Shown in pieces: positions 26,389-35,884 of a DNA stretch of 64,000 nt (its first letter is position 1; the number at the start of each line of letters is the position of its first letter). A program made the translations under genes and the position numbers. This stretch comes from Chitinolyticbacter meiyuanensis (lineage in GTDB: Bacteria > Pseudomonadota > Gammaproteobacteria > Burkholderiales > Chitinibacteraceae): positions 3,105,925 through 3,169,924 of the forward strand of contig NZ_CP041335.1 in NCBI RefSeq assembly GCF_008033135.1, read 5' to 3'. Below the pieces are notes generated by a model, which saw only the letters and a list, made by a program, of their open reading frames with translations, searched no databases and was not told the origin of the DNA.

Positions 26389-27669
26389 TTGGCGATCAAA
26401 CGCGTACTCCCCTGGGCAAGGCTGCTGCTGTGCTTCGTGCTGCTGGTGTTCTTCACCCCGGCGGCACAGCCGCGGCTGACGCCGCCGTGGCAGCCGCCGC
26501 ATGTCTCGGCCTTCGACGCACCCGGCATCGTCACCGATGGCTCGCCCGAGCAGATGATCGTCTCCGCCATCGACGCGGTACGCGCCGGCCGCATGGCCGA
26601 TGCCCGCGCCACCGTGGATGCACTGTTGGTCAAGGAACCGAACTATCGCTTGGCGCATCTGGTTTCCGCCGACCTCTACGCCATGCGCGCAGCACCGCTC
26701 GCCAGCTTGGGCGGTGGCGCAGCCGGTCCGACTGATCGACTGGACGACCTGCGGCGGGAAGCCCAGGTCCGGCTACTGCGCCAAGTTGAACCGCCGCCGA
26801 CCGATCGATTGCCGGCACAATTGCTGGTGCTGTCGCCACGACAGAAGCACGCAGTGCTGGTCGACGCCGAAACGTCGCGCATCTATCTGTTCGCCAACGA
26901 TAACGGCATACCGCGCCGCGTCACCGACTTCTATGTCACCGTCGGCAAGCTTGGCACCGACAAGCTCAAGGAAGGCGATCAGCGCACGCCGCTCGGCGTG
27001 TACTTCGTCACAAGCCATATGACCCGGCCGCAGCTGGACAAGATCTACGGCAACTACGCTGACCTCTACGGCGTGGGCGCCTGGCCGATCTCCTACCCCA
27101 ATGAGCTCGATCGGCGGGAAGGCCGCACCGGGTCCGGCATCTGGCTGCACGGCAGCCCAGCCGACACCTACGCCCGTGCCCCCCTGGCCTCCAACGGCTG
27201 CGTGGTCCTGACCAACGAAGATATGCTGAAGCTCGCGCAATGGCTGACGCCGGGTGAGACGCCGGTCGTCAACGTGGCGCAGGTCGAATGGCTGAGCCGC
27301 GACGCCTGGCAGGCGCGGCACGATGCCGCCCTTGCCACGCTGGAGCACTGGCGCACGGCCTGGCAGGAACGCGACACCGAGCGCTATCTGGGCTTCTACG
27401 ATGCCGAATTCCGCAGCGCCGAGGGCCATGATCTCGACGGCTGGCGCCAGCAGAAACGCCAAGTCAATGCTGGCAAGGCGCCGAGCGAGATCGCGCTCGA
27501 CGACATCAGCGTGTTCGTTACCGGCGCAGAGCGACCGATGTGGGTGGCCACCTTCAACCAGAACTACCGCAGCGAAAACCAGCACAGCCAGATGCGCAAG
27601 CGCCTCTACTGGCGCCCCGACGGTGGCGAGTGGAAGATTCACTGGGAAGGTGCAGCCCGGTCCGGTTGA
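26389..27669 (+). CDS. L,D-transpeptidase (YkuD family) with NTF2-like C-terminus, TTG start
   Basis: A 426-residue secreted enzyme: signal peptide (LLLCFVLLVFFTPAAQ), helical N-terminal part, YkuD domain (about residues 152-295) and a SnoaL/NTF2-like tail. The catalytic motif is complete: H254 in SGIWLHGSP and C271 in LASNGCVVLT. L,D-transpeptidases make 3-3 peptidoglycan crosslinks or attach lipoproteins to peptidoglycan. The start is TTG at 26389, with GGAGGAG 10 bases upstream inside the TPR gene's end and only one base after its stop. Translational coupling with the TPR gene is likely. Confidence 0.9.
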   Translation: MAIKRVLPWARLLLCFVLLVFFTPAAQPRLTPPWQPPHVSAFDAPGIVTDGSPEQMIVSAIDAVRAGRMADARATVDALLVKEPNYRLAHLVSADLYAMRAAPLASLGGGAAGPTDRLDDLRREAQVRLLRQVEPPPTDRLPAQLLVLSPRQKHAVLVDAETSRIYLFANDNGIPRRVTDFYVTVGKLGTDKLKEGDQRTPLGVYFVTSHMTRPQLDKIYGNYADLYGVGAWPISYPNELDRREGRTGSGIWLHGSPADTYARAPLASNGCVVLTNEDMLKLAQWLTPGETPVVNVAQVEWLSRDAWQARHDAALATLEHWRTAWQERDTERYLGFYDAEFRSAEGHDLDGWRQQKRQVNAGKAPSEIALDDISVFVTGAERPMWVATFNQNYRSENQHSQMRKRLYWRPDGGEWKIHWEGAARSG

Positions 27670-27690
27670 GTTTGCGCCTATCTACCTATT

Positions 27691-27733
27691 CCACAAACAA
27701 ACAGCCCCGCGATGCGGGGCTGTTTGTTTGTGG
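27691..27733. terminator. Long perfect hairpin terminator between convergent genes
   Basis: Two perfectly complementary 20-base arms with a 3-base loop (GAT); the core is CAGCCCCGC/GCGGGGCTG and the flanks are CAAACAAA/TTTGTTTG. It lies between the L,D-transpeptidase and fabG-like stops and works on both strands. Confidence 0.85.
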
Positions 27734-27747
27734 TGACAGATGGACAC

Positions 27748-28488
27748 TCAGAGCGAGAGGCCGCCAGTCACTTCGATCGCCGCGCCATTGATGTAACTGG
27801 CCTCGTCGCTGGCGAGGAAGGCATAGACATTGGCAATCTCCTCCGGCTGAGCCAGGCGGCGCATCGGCACGCGTTCTTCCATCGCGCTGATCACCTTCTC
27901 CGGCATCGCCTTGAGGATGGGTGTGGCCACGAAACCCGGGCAGACCGCATTGGCGCGGATGCCCTTCTTGCCCAACTCCTTGGCCCAGGTCTTGACGAAG
28001 CCGATCACGCCGAACTTGGCCGCCGCATAATTGGTTTGGCCGAAGTTGCCGTAGAGACCGACCACCGAGGACGCATTGAGGATCACGCCGCCGCCCTGCT
28101 CGATCATGGTGTCGACCACGGCCCGCGCGCAGTTGTAGACGCCCTTGAGATTGATGTCGATGACGCGGTCGAACTGCTCGTCGGTCATCTTGTAGAACTG
28201 CGCATCGGCAACGATGCCGGCATTGTTTACCAGCACGTCGATACGGCCGAAGTTCGCCTTCACGCCATCGACCATCTCGGCGATCTGCGCCTTGTTGGTC
28301 ACGTCAACGATAAAGCCTGCCGCCTCGGCCCCTGCGGCGACGATCTCGGACACCACCTTGTCCACGCCTTCGCGGTTCACGTCACAGACGACAACGCGCG
28401 CGCCTTCGGCGGCAAACTTGAGGGCGGTGGCATGACCGATGCCGCTGGCCGCTCCGGTGATGATGGCCACTTTGTTCTTCAGTCGCAT
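27748..28488 (-). CDS. FabG-like short-chain dehydrogenase/reductase
   Basis: A 246-residue classical SDR resembling 3-oxoacyl-ACP/acetoacetyl-CoA reductase. The cofactor loop is [10 protein letters not shown] (residues 11-20), the structural motif NNAG is at 88-91, and the catalytic residues are N113, S140, Y154 and K158. The C-terminal [17 protein letters not shown] is FabG-like. NADP(H) use is likely. The gene is not in a fatty-acid synthesis cluster, so a role in polyhydroxyalkanoate or other beta-ketoacyl reduction is possible. The start [12 protein letters not shown] is standard. Confidence 0.88.
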   Translation of the reverse strand: MRLKNKVAIITGAASGIGHATALKFAAEGARVVVCDVNREGVDKVVSEIVAAGAEAAGFIVDVTNKAQIAEMVDGVKANFGRIDVLVNNAGIVADAQFYKMTDEQFDRVIDINLKGVYNCARAVVDTMIEQGGGVILNASSVVGLYGNFGQTNYAAAKFGVIGFVKTWAKELGKKGIRANAVCPGFVATPILKAMPEKVISAMEERVPMRRLAQPEEIANVYAFLASDEASYINGAAIEVTGGLSL

Positions 28489-28626
28489 GTTTCCTATCCC
28501 CAAACTAGCCCGACATTGCACCGCGCAACGTCGGAATCGCTGTAAGAATAGGAGGGATTGTGCGACGCAGCAACCATTGCTGCACGGCAACAGATATCCG
28601 GCAGCGCGATCGCAATATCAGCTAAA

Positions 28627-28935
28627 TCAGGAAATCGGCGGGAGGTTCTGTTCGATCAGCGTACGGCAATCAACGACCTGCAAGTCGTTGTCGCGGGCAA
28701 ACGCCATCAGGAAAGCGAAGACCCGCGGATCGATCTGCTCGAGTTGCTTGTCGACAGCGACGCAGCGCACGTTGTCCATCAGGATGGGGCGCACATAGGG
28801 TGCGTAGGACAGTTTCTGGTCGAAACCGAAGGTGGACAGAATGCCCGAAAGGCGCTCAGCCCAGTCGCTGGGGCGGAACACGCGTCCGTTGCTGGTGAGA
28901 CCCTGGATGATGATTTCGTATGGGTTGCAGATCAT
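28627..28935 (-). CDS. DUF3579 domain protein
   Basis: A 102-residue cytoplasmic protein. The blocks IIIQGLTSNGRVFRPSDWAERL, LSYAPYVRPILMDNVRCVAVD and FLMAFARDNDLQVVDCRTL are those of DUF3579, a family mostly confined to betaproteobacteria and often found beside argF, as here. Function is unknown. It diverges from argF across about 200 bases that must hold both promoters. Confidence 0.88.
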   Translation of the reverse strand: MICNPYEIIIQGLTSNGRVFRPSDWAERLSGILSTFGFDQKLSYAPYVRPILMDNVRCVAVDKQLEQIDPRVFAFLMAFARDNDLQVVDCRTLIEQNLPPIS

Positions 28936-29136
28936 GACAACGACGCGGCCTGAGCAGGTGTCCCGGTTACAAACACGCCGAGATTATAACACCGGCCCTG
29001 TTGCACCGCCCACAAAACGTTTGAAACACCCTGCTGCAGGGCGGCCAGGACTTGCCAGTGTTGGCGCCGCCAAGAATAATGTTCGTTTTTCATCAAGAGA
29101 GTAGCCTGCGGCAGCACTACGCCCGGCCAGCACCCC

Positions 29137-30051
29137 ATGCGCCATTTTCTGCAATTCAAGGATTTCACCCGCGAAGAGTACGAGTATCTGTTCGAACGCG
29201 CCAAGATACTCAAGGCACGCCTGAAGGCCGGCCAGCTGTACCAGCCCCTTGTCGGCCGCGTGCTCGGCATGATCTTCGAGAAATCCTCGACCCGCACCCG
29301 CGTCTCGTTCGAGGCGGGCATGGCGCAATTCGGTGGCCACGCGATGTTCATGCAGAGCAAGGATACTCAACTCGGCCGCGGCGAGCCCATTGAGGATGTC
29401 GCCAAGGTGATGAGCCGCATGGTCGACATCGTGATGGTACGCACCTATGAGCAGACCATCATCGAGCGCTTTGCCGAGAACTCGCTGGTTCCGGTGATCA
29501 ACGGGCTCACCAACGAATACCACCCCTGCCAGATCATGGCGGACATCTTTACCTATATCGAGCATCGCGGCCCCATCACCGGCAAGACCGTGGCGTGGAT
29601 CGGCGATTCGAACAACGTCAGCCGTACCTGGCTGCAAGCCGCCAAGCTCTTCGACTTCAAGCTCAATCTCGCCTGCCCGCGCGGCTACGAAATGACAGTG
29701 CTCGATGGCGACACCTACGGCAAGGATCACTTCGAGCAGTTCTACGATCCCTATATGGCCGCGCGCGACGCCGACATTGTCACCACTGATGTCTCGACCT
29801 CGATGGGCTACGAGCGCGAGACGCTGCAGCGCAAGAAAGACTTCATCAATTACAAGGTGTCGGAAAAGGTGATGCTGCAGGCCAAGGCCGATGCGGTATT
29901 CATGCACTGCCTGCCGGCGCACCGCGGCGAGGAAGTCGATCCGGAAGTGATCGACGGCGCGCAATCCATCGTCTGGGATGAAGCGGAAAACCGCATGCAC
30001 ACCCAGAAGGCCGTCATCGAGTACCTGCTGCTCGGCCGCGTCGAGGACTGA
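29137..30051 (+). CDS. argF: Ornithine carbamoyltransferase
   Basis: A 304-residue enzyme that forms citrulline from ornithine and carbamoyl phosphate in arginine biosynthesis. The carbamoyl-phosphate loop is KSSTRTR, the signature EYHPCQIMAD follows, and the ornithine loop contains HCLPAHRGEEV. The first residues (MRHFLQFKDFTREEYEYLFERA) fit the family. It heads a run argF-leuE-argG on the same strand. No arginine operator could be confirmed by eye upstream. Confidence 0.97.
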   Translation: MRHFLQFKDFTREEYEYLFERAKILKARLKAGQLYQPLVGRVLGMIFEKSSTRTRVSFEAGMAQFGGHAMFMQSKDTQLGRGEPIEDVAKVMSRMVDIVMVRTYEQTIIERFAENSLVPVINGLTNEYHPCQIMADIFTYIEHRGPITGKTVAWIGDSNNVSRTWLQAAKLFDFKLNLACPRGYEMTVLDGDTYGKDHFEQFYDPYMAARDADIVTTDVSTSMGYERETLQRKKDFINYKVSEKVMLQAKADAVFMHCLPAHRGEEVDPEVIDGAQSIVWDEAENRMHTQKAVIEYLLLGRVED

Positions 30052-30070
30052 ACCCACCCGTGAGTACACC

Positions 30071-30706
30071 GTGACCCTCCTTGGCATCACCGACCTTGCC
30101 ACTTATGCGCTGGGCGCCCTCATCATCATCCTGATGCCGGGGCCCAACTCGCTGTTCGTGCTGACGACAGCGGGCAAGCATGGGGCACGCGCCGGTTTTG
30201 CCGCGGCAGGCGGCGTATTCTGCGGCGACCTCACGTTGATGCTGGCCGCCGTCCTTGGCGTTGCCTCGCTGATGCACGCCTATCCGGTGGCATTCGATCT
30301 GGTCCGCTACCTGGGTGCCGCCTACCTTGCCTGGCTTGGCATCAAGCTGCTGCTGGCCTGCGCCCAGACCGATGGCAATACCGCCGTTGCCGCATCCGCG
30401 CCCACCCCGCGTCAGGCCTTCAGGCAGGCACTGGGCGTCTCACTCGTCAATGTAAAGGCCATCCTTTTCTTCATGGCCTTCTTTCCTCAATTCGTCGATC
30501 CGGGCTACCCACACGTCGCGCTGACCTTCGCGGCGCTCGGCGGCATCGTGCAGCTGTTCTCGATGACCTATCTCACCGTGTTGATCCTCGCCGGCAGCCA
30601 GATCGCCCGACGGATTACGGCGCGACGAGGGCTGGCGAGCCTCGGCGGCCGGATCACCGGCCTGCTGTTCGTCAGCTTCGGCCTCAGGCTCGCCGTCGAT
30701 CGCTAA
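30071..30706 (+). CDS. leuE: LysE/RhtB-family exporter, LeuE-like, GTG start
   Basis: A 211-residue membrane protein with about six helices, close in length and layout to E. coli LeuE (212). Family marks are IIILMPGPNSLFVLTTAGKHG, GVFCGDLTLMLAA, YLGAAYLAWLGIKLL and SLVNVKAILFFMAFFPQFV. Members export amino acids; LeuE handles leucine. The start is GTG at 30071 (VTLLGITDLATYALG). It lies 19 bases after argF and 72 before argG, so its substrate here could instead be arginine-pathway related; that is inference. Confidence 0.85.
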   Translation: MTLLGITDLATYALGALIIILMPGPNSLFVLTTAGKHGARAGFAAAGGVFCGDLTLMLAAVLGVASLMHAYPVAFDLVRYLGAAYLAWLGIKLLLACAQTDGNTAVAASAPTPRQAFRQALGVSLVNVKAILFFMAFFPQFVDPGYPHVALTFAALGGIVQLFSMTYLTVLILAGSQIARRITARRGLASLGGRITGLLFVSFGLRLAVDR

Positions 30707-30778
30707 ATACCATTAGGCCGGCGCAGCGCCAGTCCGCGACGGTCACAAGAACTCACTGGCTTACTCTTGGGGAACTCC

Positions 30779-31996
30779 ATGTCTGACGTTAAGAAAGTCG
30801 TGCTTGCCTACTCGGGCGGCCTTGATACCTCGGTCATCCTGAAGTGGCTACAGGACACCTACCAGTGCGAAGTTGTCACCTTCACCGCTGACTTGGGCCA
30901 GGGCGAAGAGCTGGAACCGGCACGCCAGAAGGCGCTCAAGTTCGGCATCAAGCAGGAAAACATCTACATCGACGATGTGCGTGAGGAATTCGTGCGCGAC
31001 TTCGTGTTCCCGATGTTCCGCGCCAACACCATCTACGAAGGCGAATACCTGCTGGGCACCTCGATCGCCCGCCCGTTGATCGCCAAGCGCTTGATCGAGA
31101 TCGCCCGCGAAACCGGTGCCGATGCCATCAGCCACGGTGCCACCGGCAAGGGCAACGACCAGGTCCGCTTCGAACTCGGCGCTTACGCCCTGATGCCGGA
31201 AGTGAAGATCATCGCCCCGTGGCGCGAATGGGACCTGCTGTCCCGCGAAAAGCTGCTGGCCTATGCCGAAGCCAATGATATCCCGGTCGACATGAAGCAC
31301 AAGAACGGCGGCGCGCCGTACTCGATGGATGCCAACCTGCTGCACATCAGCTTCGAAGGCCGCCATCTGGAAGACCCGAAGGCCGAGGCCGAGGAAAGCA
31401 TGTGGCGCTGGACCGTCAGCCCGGAAGCTGCGCCGGATGCCGCCGAATACATCGACCTGGAGTTCGAGAAGGGCGATGTGGTCGCCATCAACGGCGTGCG
31501 ACTGAAGGCGCACGAAGTGCTGGCCAAGCTGAACGAACTCGGCGGCAAGCACGGCATCGGCCGTCTCGACCTGGTGGAAAACCGCTACGTCGGCATGAAG
31601 AGCCGTGGCTGCTACGAAACCCCGGGCGGCACGATCCTGCTCAAGGCACACCGCGGTATCGAATCGATTACGCTCGATCGCGAAGTGGCGCATCTGAAGG
31701 ACAACCTGATGCCGCGCTACGCCGAGCTGATCTACAACGGCTACTGGTGGAGCCCGGAGCGCCGCGCGCTGCAGGTGCTGATCGACCATACCCAGGACTA
31801 CGTGAATGGCTGGGTGCGCCTGAAGCTGTACAAGGGTGGCGTCTCGGTCGTTGCGCGCGACTCCAAGGACACGCTGTTCGATCAGACCATCGCCACCTTC
31901 GATGACGACGGCGGCGCTTATAACCAGGCCGATGCGGGTGGTTTTATCAAGCTGAACGCGCTGCGCATGCGCATCGCCGGCAAGAAAGGCCGTTAA
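30779..31996 (+). CDS. argG: Argininosuccinate synthase
   Basis: A 405-residue enzyme that joins citrulline and aspartate with ATP hydrolysis. The ATP-binding loop [16 protein letters not shown], the second signature [15 protein letters not shown] and the [20 protein letters not shown] block are all present. The ATG at 30779 ([14 protein letters not shown]) has GGGGAA just upstream and is preferred over a TTG 12 bases earlier. With argF it supplies consecutive arginine steps. argH is not in the window. Confidence 0.97.
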   Translation: MSDVKKVVLAYSGGLDTSVILKWLQDTYQCEVVTFTADLGQGEELEPARQKALKFGIKQENIYIDDVREEFVRDFVFPMFRANTIYEGEYLLGTSIARPLIAKRLIEIARETGADAISHGATGKGNDQVRFELGAYALMPEVKIIAPWREWDLLSREKLLAYAEANDIPVDMKHKNGGAPYSMDANLLHISFEGRHLEDPKAEAEESMWRWTVSPEAAPDAAEYIDLEFEKGDVVAINGVRLKAHEVLAKLNELGGKHGIGRLDLVENRYVGMKSRGCYETPGGTILLKAHRGIESITLDREVAHLKDNLMPRYAELIYNGYWWSPERRALQVLIDHTQDYVNGWVRLKLYKGGVSVVARDSKDTLFDQTIATFDDDGGAYNQADAGGFIKLNALRMRIAGKKGR

Positions 31997-32143
31997 GCTT
32001 TGCTGCGGCTGCCGATGGCGTCGTCGCGTGCTCGCACCGACTCGGGCCGTACCCTCGGTACTGTCCCGGGCCGGCGCAGCGCGGCTCCTCGCCCTCGGTA
32101 CCCTTGCTGCGCTTAAGCCTCGTTTCATTGCACAAAGACGACC
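31997..32143. repeat. GC-rich intergenic segment with nested direct repeats
   Basis: Between argG and the DUF2788 gene. CCCTCGGTAC occurs at 32052-32061 and again at 32092-32101; TTGCTGCG occurs at 32000-32007 and 32104-32111. No convincing gene is seen. It may be a dispersed intergenic repeat or simply degenerate spacer. Confidence 0.35.
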
Positions 32144-32365
32144 ATGCTCGACGCCCTGGCCCATATGTCCGAAGAGACCTTCACCACGCTCACGGTGTCG
32201 GTGTTCTCAACGCTGTTGATCGCCTACATGGGCTTCATCATCTACAAGCTTGCCAAGGATTCGAAGGCCGGCAAGTACGGCACGCTGGTGCTGTTCTTCG
32301 TGCTGGGCTTCGGCATGTTCGGTTTCATCGTCAAGACCATCCTCACCGAAGTGCTGCAAAAATAA
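32144..32365 (+). CDS. DUF2788 small membrane protein
   Basis: A 73-residue protein with two predicted transmembrane helices ([23 protein letters not shown] and [23 protein letters not shown]) joined by a basic loop KDSKAGK. This is the DUF2788 pattern found in beta- and gammaproteobacteria; function unknown. The ATG at 32144 and an internal one at 32165 (MSEETF) are both possible. It precedes ppnP by 22 bases. Confidence 0.83.
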   Translation: MLDALAHMSEETFTTLTVSVFSTLLIAYMGFIIYKLAKDSKAGKYGTLVLFFVLGFGMFGFIVKTILTEVLQK

Positions 32366-32387
32366 GCAGTACGCCACTGGACCCATC

Positions 32388-32699
32388 ATGAGCCAATTCG
32401 ACAACGTTTCCGTTCTCAAGCAAGCCAACGTCTACTTCGACGGCAAGTGCGTCAGCCACACCGTCATCCTTGCCGATGGCACCCGCAAGTCGGTCGGCGT
32501 CATCCTGCCGTCCAAGCTCACCTTCAACACCGGCGCACCGGAAGTGATGGAAGTGCTCGCCGGCAGCTGCAATGTCACACTGAAAGGCGAGTCGGGCAGC
32601 AAGACCTACGCTGCCGGTACCTCGTTCGATGTCCCGGGCGATTCCAGCTTCGACATCGAGGTGACCGACACGCTGCACTACGTCTGCCATTTCGGCTAA
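32388..32699 (+). CDS. ppnP: Pyrimidine/purine nucleoside phosphorylase PpnP
   Basis: A 103-residue single cupin domain of the YaiE/PpnP (DUF1255) family, which phosphorolyses several nucleosides into base and ribose 1-phosphate. Diagnostic blocks are [39 protein letters not shown] and [18 protein letters not shown]. The length matches E. coli PpnP (94) with a slightly longer N-terminus. It lies between two other small conserved genes. Confidence 0.92.
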   Translation: MSQFDNVSVLKQANVYFDGKCVSHTVILADGTRKSVGVILPSKLTFNTGAPEVMEVLAGSCNVTLKGESGSKTYAAGTSFDVPGDSSFDIEVTDTLHYVCHFG

Positions 32700-32751
32700 G
32701 CCCGCCCTCCGGCCGCTCACCGCGGCCGGATGGAGCGCCGAGGAGCGCTGC

Positions 32752-33267
32752 ATGGACGCGAACTATCCCCGATTGATGGCTGCGTACAACCGCTGGATGA
32801 ACCAGCGGCTCTATGCGGCCTGCGACCAGCTCGACGACACCACGCGCCATGCCGACCTCGGCGCCTTCTTCAAATCCATCCATGCCACGCTCGACCACCT
32901 GGTCTGGGGCGATGCCATCTGGCTCGATCGGTTGCAGCAACAACCGCTGCCGTCAGCCACCGCCGGCACCCTGCTCTACCCAGACTGGAATGAGCTCAAG
33001 GCCGCGCGCGCCGTGCTCGATCAGCGCCTGATCGACTGGGCCGCTGGCATCGACCAGGCCTGGCTGATGGAAAGCTTCAGTTTCACCAGTCGCGTCTACC
33101 AGCGCGACTTCACCCAGCCACGCTGGGTCTTCGTCACCCAGCTGTTCAATCACCAGACCCACCACCGCGGCCAGCTGACCACGCTGCTCGCGCAGCTCGA
33201 CATCGATTTCGGCATCACCGATCTGCCCATGCTGCCCGAGCTTGCCGATCCACACTGGCTTGCCTGA
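32752..33267 (+). CDS. DinB family protein
   Basis: A 171-residue four-helix DinB/YfiT-type protein. The metal-ligand histidine pattern is seen in [17 protein letters not shown] and near the end in [16 protein letters not shown]-terminal helix: [17 protein letters not shown]. Members are thiol-dependent transferases or unknown metalloproteins; despite the name this is unrelated to DNA polymerase IV. It is 10 bases upstream of yajQ, so the two are likely cotranscribed. Confidence 0.88.
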   Translation: MDANYPRLMAAYNRWMNQRLYAACDQLDDTTRHADLGAFFKSIHATLDHLVWGDAIWLDRLQQQPLPSATAGTLLYPDWNELKAARAVLDQRLIDWAAGIDQAWLMESFSFTSRVYQRDFTQPRWVFVTQLFNHQTHHRGQLTTLLAQLDIDFGITDLPMLPELADPHWLA

Positions 33268-33277
33268 AGGAGCCCTC

Positions 33278-33763
33278 ATGCCCTCGTTCGATATCGTCTC
33301 CGAGATCAATGAAGTTGAAGTGCGCAATGCCCTTGAGCAGACCAACAAGGAAGTCGGCAACCGCTACGACTTCAAGGGCTCGGATGCCCGGGTCGAACAG
33401 GCCGACAAGGTGCTCACCGCTTTTGCCGACAGCGAATTCCAGCTCGATCAGGTCAAGGAAGTGCTGGTGAACAAGCTCGCCAAGCGCGGCGTGGACATCC
33501 GTTGCCTCGATGAAGGCAAGGTTGAGAAGGTGTCGGGCAACAAGGTCAAGCAGGTGCTGACGGTGAAGACCGGCGTCGATTCGGACCTCGCCAAGCGCAT
33601 CGTCAAGCTGATCAAGGACTCCAAGATCAAGGTCCAAGCCGCCATCCAGGGCGATGCGGTGCGCGTCTCCGGGGCAAAACGCGACACTTTGCAGGAAGCG
33701 ATTGCATTGGTACGCAAGTCGGTCGACGATTTCCCCCTGCAATATCAGAATTTTCGCGACTGA
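33278..33763 (+). CDS. yajQ: YajQ-family nucleotide-binding protein
   Basis: A 161-residue protein with the complete YajQ pattern: [49 protein letters not shown] and the closing [13 protein letters not shown]. In Xanthomonas a YajQ protein binds cyclic di-GMP and acts as an effector; whether this holds here is inference, though a diguanylate cyclase gene follows 23 bases downstream. The start at 33278 has AAGGAG at good spacing. Confidence 0.94.
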   Translation: MPSFDIVSEINEVEVRNALEQTNKEVGNRYDFKGSDARVEQADKVLTAFADSEFQLDQVKEVLVNKLAKRGVDIRCLDEGKVEKVSGNKVKQVLTVKTGVDSDLAKRIVKLIKDSKIKVQAAIQGDAVRVSGAKRDTLQEAIALVRKSVDDFPLQYQNFRD

Positions 33764-33786
33764 TCATATTCCCGTCTTCCTGAGCC

Positions 33787-35607
33787 ATGGCCTGGTCCGC
33801 GCGCCAATCCACTTCCATTACCCTGTTCATGATGCTGTTCGGCCTCGGCATGCTGGCCATCCTGGGTTTCCAGGTCAGCAGCTCGTACCAGGCCGAGATG
33901 GCGCGCGTGCGCAACCAGACCGACAACCAGGCGCAATTACTCGCGCTGACGCTGTCAGGCACATTGCGCGAACTCGACTTGGTGCTGCGCGATCTGGCCG
34001 ACCGCATCGATCCGGCCACGCTGGGCGGCGCCACCGAAATCGAAGCGCTGCTCTCCGACAAGCTGCGGCAGCTGCCGCAGGCCGATGCACTGCAACTGGT
34101 CGACGCCAGCGGCCAGATCGTGAGCCAAGCCAGTGGCAAGACCTTGCCACAGTTGCCGGAGGGCCTCGTCAAGGCTTTGGCCGGTGCACAGTTCCGTGAG
34201 CGGCTGTATACGCACATTGATGGCAACAATGGCCTGCTGCTGGCCCGCCGGCTCGACGCCGAGGACGGCAGCGTGGCCGCAGTCATCATCGCCCGGCTGC
34301 CCGCCAGTTATCTCAACCGAGAACTCGCCCGCGTCGATACGGAGCCACACGGCATCGCCCAACTGCTCGATCGCAGTGGCCAGCGCATCGCCAGCCACGG
34401 CAGCGCCACTACGGTGCTGACGGCGGATCGGTCGCTGATCGAGCAGCTTTATACCGGCAAGAATGCCGACGGCGCAGCACAGGCGCAGCGGACCGGTGGC
34501 AACACACTGCTGGCGAGTTATCGCCAGGTGGGCGCCAGCGCGCTGTTCATCGTCGTCGGCGCCTCGTCGCTCGACTATCTGGCCCGCTGGCGCACCAATA
34601 CGCTCTATTTCCTGCTGGGCGGCGGCATGCTGCTGGTGATGGCGCTGACCATGATGTACTTCTTCTGGCGCTCGCACCGGCTGGCACGCAATCTCAAGCA
34701 GAAGGAAGCCCGGCTCAACATCAGCGAATCGCGCTTTCGCCAGATGATCGAGACCATTCCGGTCGCGCTGATCCTCGCGCGCGAACCCGAGCACCTGATC
34801 ACCTACATCAACCAGCAGGGCGCGCGCACGTTCAACATTCCGCAGGCCGGCGCGCTCTCACTGCGAGCCTTCGATTTCTATGCCAGCAACGAGGACTTCA
34901 GCGAGCAGCTCAAGGCCGTGCGCGAGGCGCAGGGCATCCGCAACGTCGAGGTCCGCCTGCGCCGCTGGTCGGGCGAAACCTTCTGGGCCAGCCTGTCGAT
35001 GTCCAGCGTTGAAGTGGGCGAGGAACGCACACTGATGATCGGTGTCTCCGACATCACCGAGCGCAAGCGACTGGAACTGGAGCTGAAGCGCCGCGCCACC
35101 ACCGACGGGCTGTCCGGCCTCGCCAACCGCGCCCACTTCATGGAAGTGGCCAATCAGGAACTGCTGCGTGCCCAGCGTTTCAACCGGCCGCTGGCGTTGC
35201 TGATGGTCGACATCGACCACTTCAAGCGCATCAACGATACCTACGGCCACGATGTCGGCGACATGGCCATCAAGGCAGTGGCCAAGATCGCACAGAGCGC
35301 GCTGCGCGATGTCGACCTGGTGGCACGCATGGGCGGTGAGGAATTCGCCGCGCTGCTGCCCGAAACCACGCCGGATCTGGCCCGCGCAGTGGCTGAGCGG
35401 TTGCGCCAGCGCATCGAGGGCAATGTGGTGAAGCTGGAGAATGGTACCGAGGTGCGGTTCACCGGCAGTATCGGCATCAGCGCCTTGCGGCCTGCCGATC
35501 ACTTGGTCGACGATCTGCTCAAGCGCGCCGACTTGGCGCTGTATCACTCCAAGCATCACGGTCGCAACCAGGTGTCCGTGCACGACGAGATCGACGTCGC
35601 TTCTTGA
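33787..35607 (+). CDS. Membrane-bound PAS-GGDEF diguanylate cyclase
   Basis: 606 residues: transmembrane helix (about 14-31), a periplasmic sensor of about 230 residues, a second helix (about 272-296, YFLLGGGMLLVMALTMMYFFW), a PAS domain (about 315-430, ending TERKRLELELKR) and a GGDEF domain. The active site is GGEEF, and the inhibitory RxxD site is present (RDVD, five residues before GGEEF). It should make cyclic di-GMP in response to an external or respiratory cue. The sensor lacks a family I can name but resembles Cache-type folds. It follows yajQ on the same strand. Confidence 0.93.
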   Translation: MAWSARQSTSITLFMMLFGLGMLAILGFQVSSSYQAEMARVRNQTDNQAQLLALTLSGTLRELDLVLRDLADRIDPATLGGATEIEALLSDKLRQLPQADALQLVDASGQIVSQASGKTLPQLPEGLVKALAGAQFRERLYTHIDGNNGLLLARRLDAEDGSVAAVIIARLPASYLNRELARVDTEPHGIAQLLDRSGQRIASHGSATTVLTADRSLIEQLYTGKNADGAAQAQRTGGNTLLASYRQVGASALFIVVGASSLDYLARWRTNTLYFLLGGGMLLVMALTMMYFFWRSHRLARNLKQKEARLNISESRFRQMIETIPVALILAREPEHLITYINQQGARTFNIPQAGALSLRAFDFYASNEDFSEQLKAVREAQGIRNVEVRLRRWSGETFWASLSMSSVEVGEERTLMIGVSDITERKRLELELKRRATTDGLSGLANRAHFMEVANQELLRAQRFNRPLALLMVDIDHFKRINDTYGHDVGDMAIKAVAKIAQSALRDVDLVARMGGEEFAALLPETTPDLARAVAERLRQRIEGNVVKLENGTEVRFTGSIGISALRPADHLVDDLLKRADLALYHSKHHGRNQVSVHDEIDVAS

Positions 35608-35674
35608 TCGCGGTCAACGCGGCGCGGTCATGCCTGAAGCATGCTGGTTCCAGCCTTACCGACTGGAGACCGTC

Positions 35675-35839
35675 ATGGAAAACACACCACTCGAAACCCT
35701 GTTCACGTCCCACATCGGGCTGCTGAGTCTCTTCACCATCGGTTTCATCATCGCGATGGCGATTTACATCTTCATATTCGTGCGTCGCCATATCCGCGAA
35801 GATGTCGAGGCCCACGAGCGCGAACTCGGTCAGCGCTGA
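35675..35839 (+). CDS. DUF3149 small membrane protein
   Basis: A 54-residue protein with one transmembrane helix (LLSLFTIGFIIAMAIYIFIFV) followed by a charged cytoplasmic tail (RRHIREDVEAHERELGQR). The opening MENTPLETLFTSHIGLLSL and the R-R/H-I-x-E-D motif match DUF3149, a betaproteobacterial family of unknown function. TGGAGA about 10 bases upstream serves as ribosome site. It lies 67 bases after the diguanylate cyclase stop. Confidence 0.8.
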   Translation: MENTPLETLFTSHIGLLSLFTIGFIIAMAIYIFIFVRRHIREDVEAHERELGQR

Positions 35840-35884
35840 ATCCAGTTCCTCTTTGAGCGCCTCTGGTTCCAGCGCCAGGGCGCG

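Noticed and set aside
32708..32730. Perfect hairpin TCCGGCCGC/GCGGCCGGA between ppnP and the DinB gene
   Set aside because: No T tract on the plus strand follows it, so it is not called a terminator.
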